A stretch of DNA of 64,000 nucleotides from Fuerstiella sp. (lineage in GTDB: Bacteria > Planctomycetota > Planctomycetia > Planctomycetales > Planctomycetaceae). Within the stretch, counting starts at the first letter, position 1. Every line of letters begins with the position of its first letter. The position numbers and the translations under genes are program-made. A model generated the notes under the pieces. That model saw nothing but the letters and a program-made list of their open reading frames with translations. It did not search any database and had not been told where the DNA came from. Where the stretch lies: positions 1 through 64,000 of the forward strand of contig JAQWOH010000077.1 of NCBI GenBank assembly GCA_029245955.1, read 5' to 3'. This document shows positions 1-8,376 of the stretch, in pieces.

Positions 1-222
1 GATGATGACAACGTGCAGGCCCAGTTCGACGAAGATCTGCATCGCCAGCAAATAGAAGAAAGCGTAATAGTAGCCCTGTTCTACTTCGGTGAGGCAGAAG
101 ACGATCAGCAGCATCGTCAGCTGTCCGGTCAGCAGTTGCCAGCCGCGCGCGGCCACGGCGTAGCCAACCGCGCGGTCGACGCCGAAGCGGGTTCCCAATC
201 GTTCGAGTAAATCGACGCTCAC
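1..222 (-). CDS. Flippase-like polysaccharide export membrane protein (N-terminal part)
   Basis: This is the first 74 codons of a gene that runs off the left edge. It opens with GTG at 222, and an in-frame TAA lies three codons upstream, so the start is well bounded. The translation has a short charged leader (SVDLLERLGTRFGVDRA), then GYAVAARGWQLLTGQLTMLL and two hydrophobic stretches (about residues 26-42 and 50-74). This layout resembles the first helices of Wzx/MATE-like polysaccharide flippases, where an early aromatic/basic motif precedes helix 1. The assignment is by pattern only because the rest of the protein is missing. The downstream minus-strand neighbours (GT-C-like and SGNH proteins) suit surface-polysaccharide assembly. 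A decayed copy of this same start lies at 3727-3860. Confidence 0.6.
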   Translation of the reverse strand, partial: MSVDLLERLGTRFGVDRAVGYAVAARGWQLLTGQLTMLLIVFCLTEVEQGYYYAFFYLLAMQIFVELGLHVVII

Positions 223-543
223 GCGGTCGTCTTAATATCAGGCATTTAATCGGGACAGAACGGCTGAATGTCCCGTGAGCAGGATCGTGCATACAGGAAA
301 GACATTAACAGGCACTTGTTTACGTACGGACTTTTGATGGGGAAACCTGGCGTAAATCACACGGCCGGCGCTGAATTTCGAAATTGTCTCCGGACTGAGA
401 TGGTATGGGCAATCGTGCGTGGCGGCCGCCGGAGAATCCGTCCGTCGATGGTACGTCGGCTGATATGCAGCAGTTTTCCGCATCCGACCGTTGATTCGGC
501 AATCAATACATTCCAGATGAAATGGACAACCGGAACAATATGC
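223..543. other. Gene-free gap
   Basis: There is no convincing coding frame on either strand. A weak inverted repeat, CGGGACA (251-257) with TGTCCCG (269-275), lies between the GT-C-like gene and the flippase start. It has no T-run and is not called a terminator. The gap probably carries the promoter of the flippase-like gene, but no clear -35/-10 pair was recognised. Confidence 0.4.
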
Positions 544-1914
544 TTATGCACCGGTGGAGTCCATATCCGCCCACCAGTTTCCACACAGCCACGCCGCCAG
601 AGGGCTGGCAAGCATTACAGCCGCTGCGTCGGTAAACCGTCCCAGCGGCGGACAAATCGGTATGACGACTGCCAGACTGAACACAAGATACGTGAGAGCC
701 AACAGCAATAGAACTTGTGGACTGACTTGTATCACGGATTCGCAATTGCGACGTCGCTTCACGAGAAATCCCGGTCGGCATACGCGGACGAGTGCCATGA
801 ATAACAGAGTCAGAATGACTGGGTTGTCGGCAGCGTCCCACAGGACCTTCTTTGCCGCCTGTCGCACGGCCTTGGCCAGCCATACGACGTAGTCCCGTGG
901 ATGCAAGCAGATCAACTCCGTCGCTAAACGTCGCAGCTGGGTGTTCACTGCTCGTGCGTCGTGTCCCACGTGATCTTCTGCGGCTGGTGAAAATTCGTGC
1001 CAGATTGTGATGTCATAGCGGTCCTCCAGTCGCATGTAGTTCATCTGTGGCAGATTGTCATATTGCCCCGGCGGAAGTTCTCCGGATGCCCGGTACTGCA
1101 GGACGGTTTCTGCCGTTGGGCGCAGGTCTGCGGAAAGCTGATGAAGATCGTTCTGACGCAGGAACTGTCCGGCAATGCCCACTTGGTTGTAGCCTCCGAA
1201 TGAAACGATGCCAAATCGTCCAACAACGCAGTACCGCAGCGATGAATAGGCAAGCACCGGGCCGGCTGTGATGCACAAGGCAAGGAGGACGTTTTTCCAG
1301 AGGGGGCGGTTGCCGGTTGTGGGTACTGCCGAATGCATCAGCCAGGTGAGCATTGGCACGAACGGGATGAGAAACAGATAGGTGGGACGAATAAACCAAC
1401 TGATCGCCGTCGCGACGACAAGACAAACCGTGAGCCATCGTCTTGTTTCAGCGATTCGCCAAAGAGCGAATCCACACACCGCGATTCCAGCGGCAGCGGC
1501 GACAGTGTCTGCAGCAATTGTGTCGATATATCCGTGCAGAACCCGCGAATACAACAGGGTACTCGCGGATGCACAGGCAATGACGCGAGACGCTGTAACC
1601 TTCCAGACGCCCATAAAGAAGACGAGAATGGCTACCAGGTAAACGACATAATGTGCGAGAGGGACGCTCTTGAATCCCTCAGCAAGAAGATGATTTAACT
1701 GCAGAAAAAGCGGGTATCCGGGAGTACGAATATGGTCTAAGGCCGCTTCCATGGAATGAAATGGAAAACTGCTGTACCCAATAGTGTCGTTGACAATGAC
1801 CGGGGCGAATCTGCCTGTCGCACTCAACCAGATTCCTACGACAAGCATTTGCACAGACAGGATCACGAGCGACGATGACAACCGTTCCTGCGGCTGAGCC
1901 ATTTGAGATGTCAT
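544..1914 (-). CDS. Polytopic membrane protein, GT-C glycosyltransferase-like
   Basis: A 456-residue protein with about ten hydrophobic segments. The motif RTPGYPLFL sits in the first periplasmic loop, preceded by an acidic residue in VNDTIGYSS. That pairing is typical of family 39/ArnT-like GT-C glycosyltransferases, which move sugars from polyprenyl-phosphate carriers at the outer face of the membrane. A large soluble loop (about residues 240-340) lies between helices. The frame is open further upstream, to 2049, but that extension would overlap the preceding gene and reads as non-coding. The ATG at 1914, 31 bases after that gene's stop, is therefore preferred (MTSQMAQPQERL). It is probably co-transcribed with the SGNH gene upstream. 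The acceptor is unknown, and an O-antigen ligase-like or sugar-decorating role is equally possible. Confidence 0.6.
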   Translation of the reverse strand: MTSQMAQPQERLSSSLVILSVQMLVVGIWLSATGRFAPVIVNDTIGYSSFPFHSMEAALDHIRTPGYPLFLQLNHLLAEGFKSVPLAHYVVYLVAILVFFMGVWKVTASRVIACASASTLLYSRVLHGYIDTIAADTVAAAAGIAVCGFALWRIAETRRWLTVCLVVATAISWFIRPTYLFLIPFVPMLTWLMHSAVPTTGNRPLWKNVLLALCITAGPVLAYSSLRYCVVGRFGIVSFGGYNQVGIAGQFLRQNDLHQLSADLRPTAETVLQYRASGELPPGQYDNLPQMNYMRLEDRYDITIWHEFSPAAEDHVGHDARAVNTQLRRLATELICLHPRDYVVWLAKAVRQAAKKVLWDAADNPVILTLLFMALVRVCRPGFLVKRRRNCESVIQVSPQVLLLLALTYLVFSLAVVIPICPPLGRFTDAAAVMLASPLAAWLCGNWWADMDSTGA

Positions 1915-1945
1915 TGAGTATTCCGAGTTGTGAATCACCAACACC

Positions 1946-3196
1946 TCATTCCCCGAGGAACTCACGCTGCACCAATTCAAATGCCAGCCGATGTCCGGTT
2001 GATGTCCAATGGCCGTCAGCGGGAAAGTAGATCTGTTGTTCCCGGGCAAGTGACTGCCACGATGCCAGCGGGTCGATTACTTTGACGCCTGCTTCCTCAC
2101 ACAGCGCCGCCATGCCGTTTCGGCCGACGTGAAATTGATCAACATCAGCGTCGACCGGATCGAGCAACGACTCTTTCAATGGGATCAGCATAACACACAG
2201 TTCAATCCCTCGTCTGTCAAGCATCTCCTTGATTCGGATAAGTGCCCCTCGGGCCTGCTCGTAGCCCCGCCGGACGCAGGGCCGATCATGCGCGGTGGCC
2301 TGAACGCGAAATTCGTGAGATGCGATGTAACCAACTTCACCGAATCCAATGAACTCGCCCGACTGAGCCAGACTGTACGGATGCAGGTGCAATGAACACC
2401 TAAGGATGTTCCAAACGGCAGAACGCCTGTACAGGAGTGTGCGTGTTCTGGAAAACATTCGCCTTGGCTCCCGTGGCACTGATACGCCACTGTCGGCATC
2501 CTGCTGTGCAGCACACACGGACGCCCACAGGCCGCGCGACTGGGGAAAACGAGTGTCGGGAGAGTCACCGGACCGGCGGGCCTGCTTCCATTTGGAGAAA
2601 AAACTGTTTTCGATGTAGTCGTTTTCAAAGTGCATCAACAGCACTTTCTTGGGGCTGTAATGTTCTAATGCTTTGCGGAGAATGATCTCGTATTGAAGCG
2701 TACCCGTGTTGTTTGATAACCCAAGATTGAAAGCCTGCTTTCCCTGACGCCGATAGTCGTCGATGATACGTCCTGCCAGTGTTTCGGCTTGCTCCACGCC
2801 ATAACCGGTGGCAAAACTATCCCCCAGTATGATGAAGTCCAGACTGCGTTTTGGGTCGAATTCCTCCGAACGCCAACCCCAGGGCTCCAGACCGGGCAAT
2901 GCCACCGTCCGAAACTCGAAACTCAACTCAGACGTTTCCTCCCGCCCCACAAAACCAAGCATGGCACGATGCTCCAGAATGGGATCATGTTCGTACGCTC
3001 GTTCATAGATGGACTTTGCAGTTCGGCCGGCTGAAACGTCAAGGTGACGACGAATTGGCTCAGGTAACAGATCCGGGAAAAGGGCGAACATGCCTTCCGT
3101 GAGCAACAGCGTCAGAAATATCGATGCCACCAACAGTACCAACCGAGGCCACAGTCTCTTTCTGTACAACGTCTTTCTTCGTTTCGTGCTTTTCAT
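1946..3196 (-). CDS. Membrane-anchored SGNH-type hydrolase/acyltransferase-like protein
   Basis: A 416-residue protein with a basic N-terminus and one membrane anchor (about residues 17-36). It then has the SGNH block I motif ILGDSFATGYGV, with the likely nucleophile serine in GDSF, and a C-terminal FPADGHWTSTGH that supplies the Asp-x-His pair of block V. An AlgJ/AlgX-like arrangement of this kind is known from enzymes that add or remove O-acetyl groups on exopolysaccharide outside the cytoplasm. The gene stops 31 bases before the GT-C-like gene, so the two look like an operon. No MBOAT acyl carrier partner is visible here. Family membership is fairly clear from the motifs, while substrate and direction of reaction are inferred. 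Confidence 0.65.
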   Translation of the reverse strand: MKSTKRRKTLYRKRLWPRLVLLVASIFLTLLLTEGMFALFPDLLPEPIRRHLDVSAGRTAKSIYERAYEHDPILEHRAMLGFVGREETSELSFEFRTVALPGLEPWGWRSEEFDPKRSLDFIILGDSFATGYGVEQAETLAGRIIDDYRRQGKQAFNLGLSNNTGTLQYEIILRKALEHYSPKKVLLMHFENDYIENSFFSKWKQARRSGDSPDTRFPQSRGLWASVCAAQQDADSGVSVPREPRRMFSRTRTLLYRRSAVWNILRCSLHLHPYSLAQSGEFIGFGEVGYIASHEFRVQATAHDRPCVRRGYEQARGALIRIKEMLDRRGIELCVMLIPLKESLLDPVDADVDQFHVGRNGMAALCEEAGVKVIDPLASWQSLAREQQIYFPADGHWTSTGHRLAFELVQREFLGE

Positions 3197-3342
3197 CCAG
3201 TGTTTACAAACATAAATCGATTAGTCTTGGAAACCAACGAATGCCTGTCCCAAAAGCTCAGAAGCCAGAATCATGATTATGGCATCAATGGTCTTCATGG
3301 CACACTCAGAATCTTCGGGTTGGCACACACGTTCTGTTACAG

Positions 3343-3357
3343 CGTTTTACGCTGACT
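3343..3357. repeat. 15-mer shared with 60301-60315 (copy 1)
   Basis: The sequence CGTTTTACGCTGACT occurs here and at 60301-60315, both in long gene-poor gaps. Similarity extends a little to each side (ACAR before it, a GG-rich CGGCG/CCGCGG stretch after it). It is possibly the remnant of a dispersed intergenic repeat. Two copies in 64 kb cannot exclude chance. Confidence 0.35.
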
Positions 3358-3676
3358 TTTGGCGGCGAATAACGGTCTTTGGACGCAATACCATTACTCC
3401 CGCGAGCCAGTACCGTTAACGACATAAGGAAAGTGGCTGTCGTCGTTCTGAATACGACCAGCTCGTCGCATTGCTGTCAATGCCTGGTGCATGCAGATGT
3501 TCCCTGCGCGGATATTTCGCCGCGGCTATGGCTGTTGGGTTCGACTGTAAGGGGGCGATTCTGAGCGGGTGCCCGAAATTTCCGTCAAGTGCCCGAACTC
3601 AACGATCGATTTCTTCTCCTGGGACGAGTGCGACGAAGCTCAGACAGGCTCCGGGGGGCATGAACTGATACGGTAA

Positions 3677-3706
3677 GACGTTCCTGCGAGACCGCGCAGG
3701 AACGTC
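3677..3706. repeat. Perfect inverted repeat, 12-bp arms
   Basis: GACGTTCCTGCG (3677-3688) and CGCAGGAACGTC (3695-3706) are perfect reverse complements separated by six bases. No T-run follows on either strand, so it is not a standard intrinsic terminator. It stands just beside the flippase-like relic and may be a mobile-element scar or a structured RNA element. Confidence 0.6.
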
Positions 3707-3726
3707 GCCCGCTTCGTACTGCTATC

Positions 3727-3860
3727 ACTGACGCAGAACTCTCACAGCCAGCAGACGATGCACAGCCCAGTCAGCTGTTCGGCCGGCAGTTACCGACCCC
3801 GCGCCGTCACGGCGTAACCAACGACCGTGTCGAATCCGAGATGATGTTCGATCGTTTCTT
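3727..3860 (-). pseudogene. Relic of flippase-like gene start
   Basis: On the minus strand this reads, with two in-frame stops, as a decayed version of the window's first gene. HHLGFDTVVGYAVTARGR matches RFGVDRAVGYAVAARGW, followed by LPAEQLTGLCIVCWL against LLTGQLTMLLIVFCL. By eye, about 52 of 70 aligned bases match (117-186 against 3772-3841). Stops replace codons near the start and after the ARG motif, and similarity fades below about 3727. It is a dead duplicate of the first 40 or so codons, 3.6 kb from the intact copy and in the same orientation. It marks an old duplication or a gene replaced by rearrangement. Confidence 0.7.
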
Positions 3861-4300
3861 ACAGATTCAGATTCAAACAATTATTTGCACAAAGGACGAG
3901 GTCTGCCGGTCAGCTCGGGGTGGAGCCTCTCCCCATCGCTCAGGCAGGGTCCCACCGGCCATACTGCATTGCCTCCGGAGATCTGCCGTTGGACTGTGGC
4001 AAAACCGAATAAATGCGACTGATTTTCGTGAACCGTTCCGGCTCCTGAGCATGTTGTTTTCTCAGGCGGAAGTACGTTTGTCGCGACCACAAGTCCGCGC
4101 AGCATATTGTATGGGTGGTGATGGGGCACCGCTGACGGAACGAACCCGAAGAACTACAGTCGGTCACATGGCATCGTCTGCGAAAACTTCACGTTGCCCT
4201 ACAGACAAAAACCTCCGGCCGCTGGTTTTGGACTTCCGAAAACGACGTTTCGACACTTCATTATCCATTGGATGGTGTTGAGGAGCTTCAATATCTCATT

Positions 4301-4456
4301 CTACATCACGTATGTCAGATGGTGTTGATATAAGTGTGTATCGTGCGCCGTGTCGAAATCGCCGCCAAGTCGCTCTACAGCGTCGAAGACGATCTGACCG
4401 TACGTACCGCCGCGACCGGCTTTTGCACCAAAGACGCCGTCATCCATATTGTACAT
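4301..4456 (-). CDS. Possible 51-residue ORF or gene fragment
   Basis: A short frame from ATG 4456 to TAG 4301 with gene-like residue use: DDGVFGAKAGRGGTYGQIVF, then DAVERLGGDFDTAHDT. An in-frame TAA lies directly upstream of the ATG, and there is no good ribosome binding site. I do not recognise a family. Given the decayed surroundings it is more likely the surviving piece of a larger lost gene than a functional small protein. Confidence 0.3.
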   Translation of the reverse strand: MYNMDDGVFGAKAGRGGTYGQIVFDAVERLGGDFDTAHDTHLYQHHLTYVM

Positions 4457-4854
4457 TTACCGGTGGCATCGTCCTCCGTCGGGTCCCGCCGACGATATCA
4501 CATCCACGTGTATTGGACGGATTGCGAAGATTGACTGCGAAGGATCATCTTCCCGGTCGTAGGCGTCTTCGAAGTGCAAAGGATGTCCGGATTTGTAAGT
4601 CCACAGCAGAATGAATAGTTGTGGTGAATCCACCACCGAAAATACCGCACATCGAAACGTCTCGATAGTCCTTACCATTCACTTTCGTTGTGCGGAACAT
4701 TGCGACGGAAATATGATTGAAGAAAATTTTGAGTGGATTAAATCCGTCGGATTAGCATGCCCCATGTGTTGATACCCACACACGCTGTTATGCGGTGACG
4801 TCGGTCAGATTCGCTCCCAGGGAACCATGTGCCTGATGCACAATCATCAACTGT

Positions 4855-5329
4855 TTAAGACGATGGAGCTTCGGCCGGAAATATAGAAAGAACCTGCGCA
4901 CGAAACGGCTCATCATACGGACGCACATCCTGACGAATAAAAAAGTAACAAACGTCGCTGTTCTCTTGCAGTTCATGCAGAGACCGCACAACCGTATGGG
5001 CATCTTTCCGTTTGATGTCACAAGGCAGGGTCGGCCCGCAGCGGCGTTCCTGAGTACCAAATGTCCGCCGGAAATTTGGCAGTTATTGCTTCTATCTGCT
5101 CCGGATGTGCGACGATTTCATCACAGTCTTCCTGGATGCTTTTCCTTCCAGAGTTTCCTGGTTGGCCTTGATCAGCAACGTCCTGCGGGGGCACATCAGC
5201 CTGACCTGACTCCTTGATCAGGTTGTTCTTTATGGTATTGATGCTAACTGCTGCGGCGGCAGTGCCAGCGGTTGTCGAGAAAAGCTGCCTTCTGGAAATG
5301 CCCCATGTGTGCTGGCTTTCTGAAGGCAA
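4855..5329 (-). pseudogene. Frameshifted Tat-leader hypothetical protein
   Basis: The first part (5329 to about 5018) begins at TTG with GGGA upstream and has a Tat-type leader, ISRRQLFSTTAG followed by an alanine run. About 100 residues follow before TGA. A second frame then continues with gene-like sequence, DIKRKDAHTVVRSLHELQEN and CYFFIRQDVRPYDEPFRAQV, to TAA at 4855-4857. One single-base slip around 5015-5040 would join them into an exported protein of about 155 residues. Absence of an ATG start and the frameshift suggest a dying gene, though an assembly error is possible. It lies downstream of the DUF3500 gene, which also has a Tat leader. I recognise no family. Confidence 0.5.
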
Positions 5330-5552
5330 GAGCTTTCCCTTATTTACCGGTCGGATTCGACAGGACTAACGAACCCAACATGACTACTCACTGACCACGA
5401 GTCACCTGTCTTCTATCGACTTCAGCGCACTCTGCAATTCCGGTCCTGGACGCGTGGCCAAAAATGCCGAGCGTACCAATCCGAGGCTGCGCAGGACTGA
5501 TGCGCGGCAGAAGTCCGTTGATTGCGGATACGTTCCCAACAGTTGTTGAACG

Positions 5553-6533
5553 TTATGTTGTCTTTCGATGTCCGATATTGATGTACGCATGTACGTGCGG
5601 TGCACCTCGGAAATGCCACACGAACGATGGGCCTTCCACTCGCCAGATGTCCCAGACCTTGTCGGCCCCCAGGTCACCTTTTTGATAGAAGGCCATGTTC
5701 AGTTTTTCGACTCCACCGCTTTCTTTGACAATTTCCATGACTTCGTCGCGGTCTTCCTGACGGTACGGAGCCAGCAGCACGCTGAGCGTCTTTTCCACCA
5801 GCTGTTTCTGATCGTCTTTCAATTCGCCGACTCCGATTCCGGCGAACCTGCCTTTGTCTCCCTGAACCTGAACGGCGTTTTCTTTCGGCGGTGCTTTGGT
5901 GACCAGAGCTTTCTTGGCCTGATCAGCGTCCAGCGACTTGAAGACCTCATTGGCTTGCTTCGTCTGACCATAATACATGTTTTCGGCAGCCTCATCGACG
6001 CCGTGGCCGTAGATGATGGGCCCGCCAAAGGCGGCCTTATCAACGCTGTTCCCGTCAGCTCGCAGCGTGAGGTGTCGGCCGGTGAGCTCAAATTCAAAAT
6101 CTCCTTCACCCGGTGTGCCGAAAACAGCCACACTGAACTGCTCGATTCCCCCCGCATCATCGTTCATCTGATGAATGATTCGTTCGTACCCGTCCTTACT
6201 GGTCATGCCGCGCACAACCTGATCAATCAGGCTTCGCTGTTTGTCATTGTAAAAGTCCTGACCGATTTCCGGCTTCGTGATGTGCCAGTTCGCGTTAATG
6301 CGAGTTCGCAGCTCGTGATTAAACGGGAACACGATCTGTCCCCGCTGTTTGTCTGATAACGTCTTGTAGAATTCTGTGACGGCTGTTTCCGCTGCACTGG
6401 ATGGCGTTGGTCCGGCGAACAGAGCAGCGTTCAGGCTGCTGCCTGTCATTGCGGTGAGTGCTGCTGTTCCGCCAACGGCCTGAACAAAGGCGCGGCGACT
6501 GAATGATTTGTTTGAGTTGGCGTGCGTTGTCAT
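5553..6533 (-). CDS. Tat-exported DUF3500 family protein
   Basis: A 326-residue protein starting with a Tat-like leader (KSFSRRAFVQAVGGTAAL, then an alanine/glycine-rich stretch). The mature part has the DUF3500 pattern: FPFNHELRTRINANWHI, then FAGIGVGELKDDQKQLV, and near the end a segment with VWHFRGAPHVHAYINIG. The family is widespread in Planctomycetota and of unknown biochemical role. The conserved His-rich C-terminal motif suggests metal binding (inference). The start ATG at 6533 follows AGAAGG at good spacing. The gene reads away from the sigma factor gene's end, with a strong terminator between, so it probably has its own promoter in the 320-bp gap. Confidence 0.8.
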   Translation of the reverse strand: MTTHANSNKSFSRRAFVQAVGGTAALTAMTGSSLNAALFAGPTPSSAAETAVTEFYKTLSDKQRGQIVFPFNHELRTRINANWHITKPEIGQDFYNDKQRSLIDQVVRGMTSKDGYERIIHQMNDDAGGIEQFSVAVFGTPGEGDFEFELTGRHLTLRADGNSVDKAAFGGPIIYGHGVDEAAENMYYGQTKQANEVFKSLDADQAKKALVTKAPPKENAVQVQGDKGRFAGIGVGELKDDQKQLVEKTLSVLLAPYRQEDRDEVMEIVKESGGVEKLNMAFYQKGDLGADKVWDIWRVEGPSFVWHFRGAPHVHAYINIGHRKTT

Positions 6534-6853
6534 GTCGAGGACCTTCTAACGTGGTGATGGTAGGGATCGCTGTGTGTTGATTCCTGCTTCTGGTGAAAAC
6601 AACACCAAGACCACGCTGATAGTATCGCGGCGTTCCCCAAAAAGCACGCGTTTGACCGGGAAAACCACTTGCGGCGCGGTCCTCAACGCTGGCGGGTACC
6701 GTTCACGCCGCAGTCCGTCCGCTCACTGCAGTTTCCAGCAGTCTCTGCTGACAACGTTTCTGCCAGCCACGCGATCAGCAGGCAACAGAAAAGGACGCAG
6801 TACTTTGGTACTGCGTCCTTTTCTGACACCAACTTTACTAACCGATGGTTCGC
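6534..6853. other. Gap between sigma factor and DUF3500 gene
   Basis: It contains the strong terminator at 6789-6822 close to the sigma factor gene. The remaining 255 bases probably hold the DUF3500 promoter. No coding frame was supported. Confidence 0.45.
6789..6822 (-). terminator. Intrinsic terminator of the sigma factor gene
   Basis: AAAAGGACGCAGTAC (6789-6803) and GTACTGCGTCCTTTT (6808-6822) form a perfect 15-bp stem with a four-base loop. The A and T tracts lie at the stem ends, so the element can act in both directions. It stands 31 bases after the stop of the minus-strand sigma factor gene. Confidence 0.85.
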
Positions 6854-7633
6854 CTATTCACTGAATTCCGGTCGACGCCCATTCAGCTGTTCTTTCAGAC
6901 GACCGACGATACTGGAATGCATCTGACTGACTCGGGATTCCGACAGTCCCAGTGTCGTACCGATTTCCTTCATCGTCAGTTCCTCGTAGTAGTAGAGGAT
7001 GATGATCAGTCGCTCGTTACGATTCAGCCCCTTCGTGACGATCTTCATCAGATCGAGTTTCTGGATTCCGCCGGTTGGATCTTCACCTTTGGCGTCCTGC
7101 AGGACGTCGACTTCGCGAACGTCTTTGTAACTGTCAGTTTCGTACCACTTCTTATTCAGGCTGACCAGTCCGATGGCAGATGCCTCAGACTTGTGTTTTT
7201 CAAACTCGGGCACTGACAGACCCATTTCGCTGGCCAGTTCACTGTCTTTGGGGGTCTGGCCGGTCTTCGCGACGACTGCCTTTCGCGCGGCTTCGAGCTT
7301 GCTGGCCTTGCTGCGAACCAAACGAGGCACCCAGTCCATCGTTCGCAGTTCGTCCAGCATGGCACCGCGGATTCGCGGTACGCAGTACGTTTCGAACTTT
7401 ACGCCGCGTTCCAGATCGAATGCCTCGATGGCGTCCATCAGGCCGAACACACCGGCTGACATCAGATCGTTCAGGTCCACACCCTCAGGCAGTTTGGCCC
7501 AAACGCGTTCCGCGTTGTATCGTACCAACGGCAGATAACGTTCCATCAGACGATTTCGCAGCGCTTGATTGGACTGGTCCTCTTTGAACTCGATCCAAAC
7601 GCCCAGAATATCTTCGCTGATCTTGGTAACCAT
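6854..7633 (-). CDS. fliA: FliA/WhiG-type sigma factor (sigma-28 family)
   Basis: A 259-residue alternative sigma factor. Region 2 is clear: LVRYNAERVWAKLPEGVDLN, then DLMSAGVFGLMDAIEAFD and GVKFETYCVPRIRGAMLDEL, the signature of the FliA/WhiG/SigB class. Region 3 (TPKDSELASEMGLSVPEFE) follows. Region 4 ends with NERLIIILYYYEELTMKEIG and LGLSESRVSQMHSSIVGRLK, a helix-turn-helix that reads the -35 box. Length fits the family. The start ATG has GGAGG six bases upstream. No flagellar genes or FlgM-like anti-sigma factor are adjacent, so the regulon cannot be read from context. It could control motility or another late-stage programme. Transcription ends at the perfect hairpin just downstream. 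Confidence 0.9.
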   Translation of the reverse strand: MVTKISEDILGVWIEFKEDQSNQALRNRLMERYLPLVRYNAERVWAKLPEGVDLNDLMSAGVFGLMDAIEAFDLERGVKFETYCVPRIRGAMLDELRTMDWVPRLVRSKASKLEAARKAVVAKTGQTPKDSELASEMGLSVPEFEKHKSEASAIGLVSLNKKWYETDSYKDVREVDVLQDAKGEDPTGGIQKLDLMKIVTKGLNRNERLIIILYYYEELTMKEIGTTLGLSESRVSQMHSSIVGRLKEQLNGRRPEFSE

Positions 7634-8376
7634 TTATTCCTCCATGACGAGCAGCGTGCGTCTGATACCGGCGGCGTGCTGTATCGCATGCCATCGGTTT
7701 CAGGACCCCGTCGGATCCAGAAAAATCTCCGCAAACACCCCAATACACAAGAAATCCCGAGAGACGCTTCTTCCCGCAAAGAAGACTGAATTCAGGTTAT
7801 CGAATGGTGGTTTGCATCGGATCCCATAGATTGACTGCTCGATTGCTCCCTCAACGGTCATTTTTCTTCAGTGGCGACGAACAACCGGAATCACCAGGAC
7901 CAATTTGGTCAGGAAATTCCCGCAACCGTTGTTCACCACGCGAAACTGAAAGCATCCTTGCCTTCAGCCGACTGCTTCAAGCCCGTCATGGACAACCATT
8001 CTGATTGCCGGGTTCGAAGCACATTTGGTCAGACTTGATGCTGTTGACGTTCTGCAAAGAATGTCGTTGCGACCGCGACTGGCCTCGTGCGGGGTGGGTG
8101 ATAGTGAAGGAAAAAACAGCGAGCAAGAGGGATGGAAGCTACAAAATCGCGCTTTCTTTCAGAATGTTATGAGTTCGGCAGTTTCAACCGTTCCCATGTC
8201 CTGCTGTCGGCAAAAAGTGGCCGAGCGCCATTTTGCGGACCGCCGATGGGTATCCGTACTTGCCGTTTCTGCAGGAAATCTGAACCTGGTGGCCGTGGGG
8301 CATCCCCTTCAACGGGGCCAGGGACATTGATGGTCCTTACTTCAAACTGCGTCGTCCGCTCGGTACATTTCAACAC
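7634..8376. other. Divergent intergenic region without a supported gene
   Basis: This lies between the sigma factor gene (minus) and the first TolB-like gene (plus). Fragments of gene-like sequence appear in plus frames near 8290-8376 (for instance GIPFNGARDIDGPYFKL in frame with the next gene) but are cut by stops. GACCAATTTGGTC near 7900 is a short palindrome. The stretch probably holds two divergent promoters and some degraded coding sequence. Confidence 0.4.

Larger units (their letters stand above)
3197..4300. other. Gene-poor, decayed region
   Basis: About 1.1 kb without an intact gene. It contains the inverted repeat at 3677-3706, the flippase-like relic at 3727-3860 and a 15-mer shared with 60301-60315. 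Open frames such as the plus-strand one at 3841-4281 have no recognisable domain, no ribosome binding site and atypical residue use. They were not called. The segment looks like degraded DNA between the polysaccharide group and the DUF3500 gene. Confidence 0.5.

Noticed and set aside
251..275. Hairpin in the first intergenic gap
   Set aside because: A seven-base stem with an eleven-base loop and no T-run; too weak to call a terminator.
3841..4281. 146-codon plus-strand frame
   Set aside because: No domain, no ribosome binding site, basic and cysteine-scattered composition. It overlaps the relic and the decayed region.
5402..5677. Minus-strand frame overlapping the end of the DUF3500 gene
   Set aside because: Part of it looks gene-like (LGLVRSAFLATRPGPELQSA), but it overlaps the well-supported DUF3500 end in another frame and has no start of its own. 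It may be a remnant, not a gene.
6854..7633. Sporulation-type sigma factor (SigB/SigF)
   Set aside because: The region 2 and region 4 motifs fit the FliA/WhiG class better, and no partner-switching genes are adjacent.
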